The translations under genes were made by a program, and so were the position numbers. From positions 1 to 13,558 of the forward strand of contig JAJZKJ010000014.1 in NCBI GenBank assembly GCA_021804195.1: a stretch of DNA of 13,558 nt. Reading direction: 5' to 3'. Positions 12,994-13,558 of the stretch are shown here, in pieces. Under the pieces are notes generated by a model. The model saw nothing but the letters and a program-made list of their open reading frames with translations. It searched no databases and was not told the origin of the DNA. Positions within the stretch are counted from its first letter, which is position 1; each line of letters starts with the position of its first letter. The stretch comes from Acidobacteriota bacterium (lineage in GTDB: Bacteria; Planctomycetota; Phycisphaerae; WQYP01; JAJZKJ01).

Positions 12994-13558
12994 CCTCCGC
13001 TCCGCCGCTGAATCTGGTCACCGGAGGCGCCGGCTTCATCGGCTCGCATCTTTGCCATGCTCTGCTCGCTGCCGGCGAGCGGGTGCGGGTGCTCGATGAT
13101 TTTTCTTCCGGCCGGGCGGAAAACCTTTCCGGCCTCGGAATCGAACTGCTGCGCGGCGATATTCGCGATCCGGAAGTTTGCCGCCAGGCTTGCGCCGGCG
13201 TGGATTTCGTCTTTCACCTGGCCGCTCAGGTTTCGGTTCCACAGTCCCTGACCGCGCCGGAACTGTCGTTCGCGGTCAATACGCAGGGGACTTTTCATCT
13301 GCTGCAAGCCGCCCGGGATTGTGGTGTCCGCCGGTTGATTTATTCTTCCACCTGCGCTGTTTATGGTGATCTTCCCGAGCTGCCCAAGCGGGAATCTTCG
13401 CCCCTGCGGCCCCTTTCGCCGTATGCCGCCAGCAAGCTCGCCGGTGAAGACTGGTGCCAGGCTTTTACCCATAGTTATCAGCTTTCCACCGTGCGCCTGC
13501 GCTATTTCAATGTTTACGGCCCGCGCCAGGATCCCGGATCGCCCTATTCCGGCGTTCT
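12990..13558 (+). CDS. NAD-dependent nucleotide-sugar epimerase (3' truncated)
   Basis: The frame opens at ATG 12990, overlapping the sugar transferase stop (ATGA), and runs 189 codons to the right edge without a stop. It is an extended SDR: TGGAGFIGSHL at residues 11-21, HLAAQVSVPQS, the active-site STCAVYG with Thr121 in the serine position, Tyr145 and Lys149 (YAASK), and RYFNVYGPRQDP. The layout is that of UDP-glucose, UDP-GlcNAc or UDP-glucuronate 4-epimerases (GalE/WbpP group). Coming right after the initiating phosphotransferase, it may produce the first sugar of the repeat unit, but the specificity residues lie mostly in the missing C-terminal domain. Distinct from the epimerase at 5582. 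Confidence 0.9.
   Translation, partial: MTSAPPLNLVTGGAGFIGSHLCHALLAAGERVRVLDDFSSGRAENLSGLGIELLRGDIRDPEVCRQACAGVDFVFHLAAQVSVPQSLTAPELSFAVNTQGTFHLLQAARDCGVRRLIYSSTCAVYGDLPELPKRESSPLRPLSPYAASKLAGEDWCQAFTHSYQLSTVRLRYFNVYGPRQDPGSPYSGV

Overview
The window is the interior of a surface-polysaccharide gene cluster (O-antigen, capsule or exopolysaccharide type). All sixteen protein genes lie on the + strand. They are packed tightly, with ATGA or TAGTG stop/start overlaps at 464, 3941, 6517, 7278 and 12990 and a 43-nt overlap at 10085. Both ends run off the window: the first gene lacks its N-terminus and the last its C-terminus. The heptose-7-phosphate enzymes and the membrane-bound sugar phosphotransferase fit a Gram-negative-type bacterium. 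Most genes are GC-rich and few have clear Shine-Dalgarno sequences. This would suit a PVC-type or Acidobacteria-type genome, but that placement is a weak inference.

Layout. 1-1078: the end of an RmlA-like sugar-1-phosphate nucleotidyltransferase, then a SIS-domain phosphoheptose isomerase (GmhA-like). 1079-1342: the longest gap, with two candidate promoters and a possible 33-codon leader ORF. 1379-3387: a GDP-fucose-synthase-like reductase and a GDP-mannose-4,6-dehydratase-like enzyme, clearly more AT-rich than their neighbours. 3414-9362: a GmhB-like HAD phosphatase, a classical SDR lacking its catalytic serine, a transaldolase, an extended-SDR epimerase, an HddC-like nucleotidyltransferase, an HddA-like GHMP kinase (locally very AT-rich) and a Gfo/Idh/MocA oxidoreductase. 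9387-12286: an RfbF-like glucose-1-phosphate cytidylyltransferase, an RfbG-like CDP-glucose 4,6-dehydratase and a DegT-family PLP aminotransferase. 12310-12993: a small membrane-anchored sugar phosphotransferase that would start the glycan on the lipid carrier. 12990-end: another extended-SDR epimerase.

How the genes fit together (inference from known pathways). The transaldolase can make sedoheptulose 7-phosphate. The GmhA-like, HddA-like, GmhB-like and HddC-like enzymes would then convert it to GDP-D-glycero-alpha-D-manno-heptose. The Gmd-like and Fcl-like pair could act on that GDP-heptose, as DmhA and DmhB do for GDP-6-deoxy-heptose, or could make GDP-L-fucose from GDP-mannose. A second branch would give CDP-4-keto-6-deoxyglucose and probably an amino sugar. 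Apart from the initiating phosphotransferase I see no glycosyltransferase, flippase, polymerase or ABC exporter, so assembly and export genes must lie outside the window.

I found no rRNA, tRNA, CRISPR array, transposase or clear rho-independent terminator. Two DNA-level structures inside coding regions stand out: a perfect 9-bp inverted repeat in the SDR gene, and a pair of mutually exclusive strong stems at the start of the sugar phosphotransferase gene.
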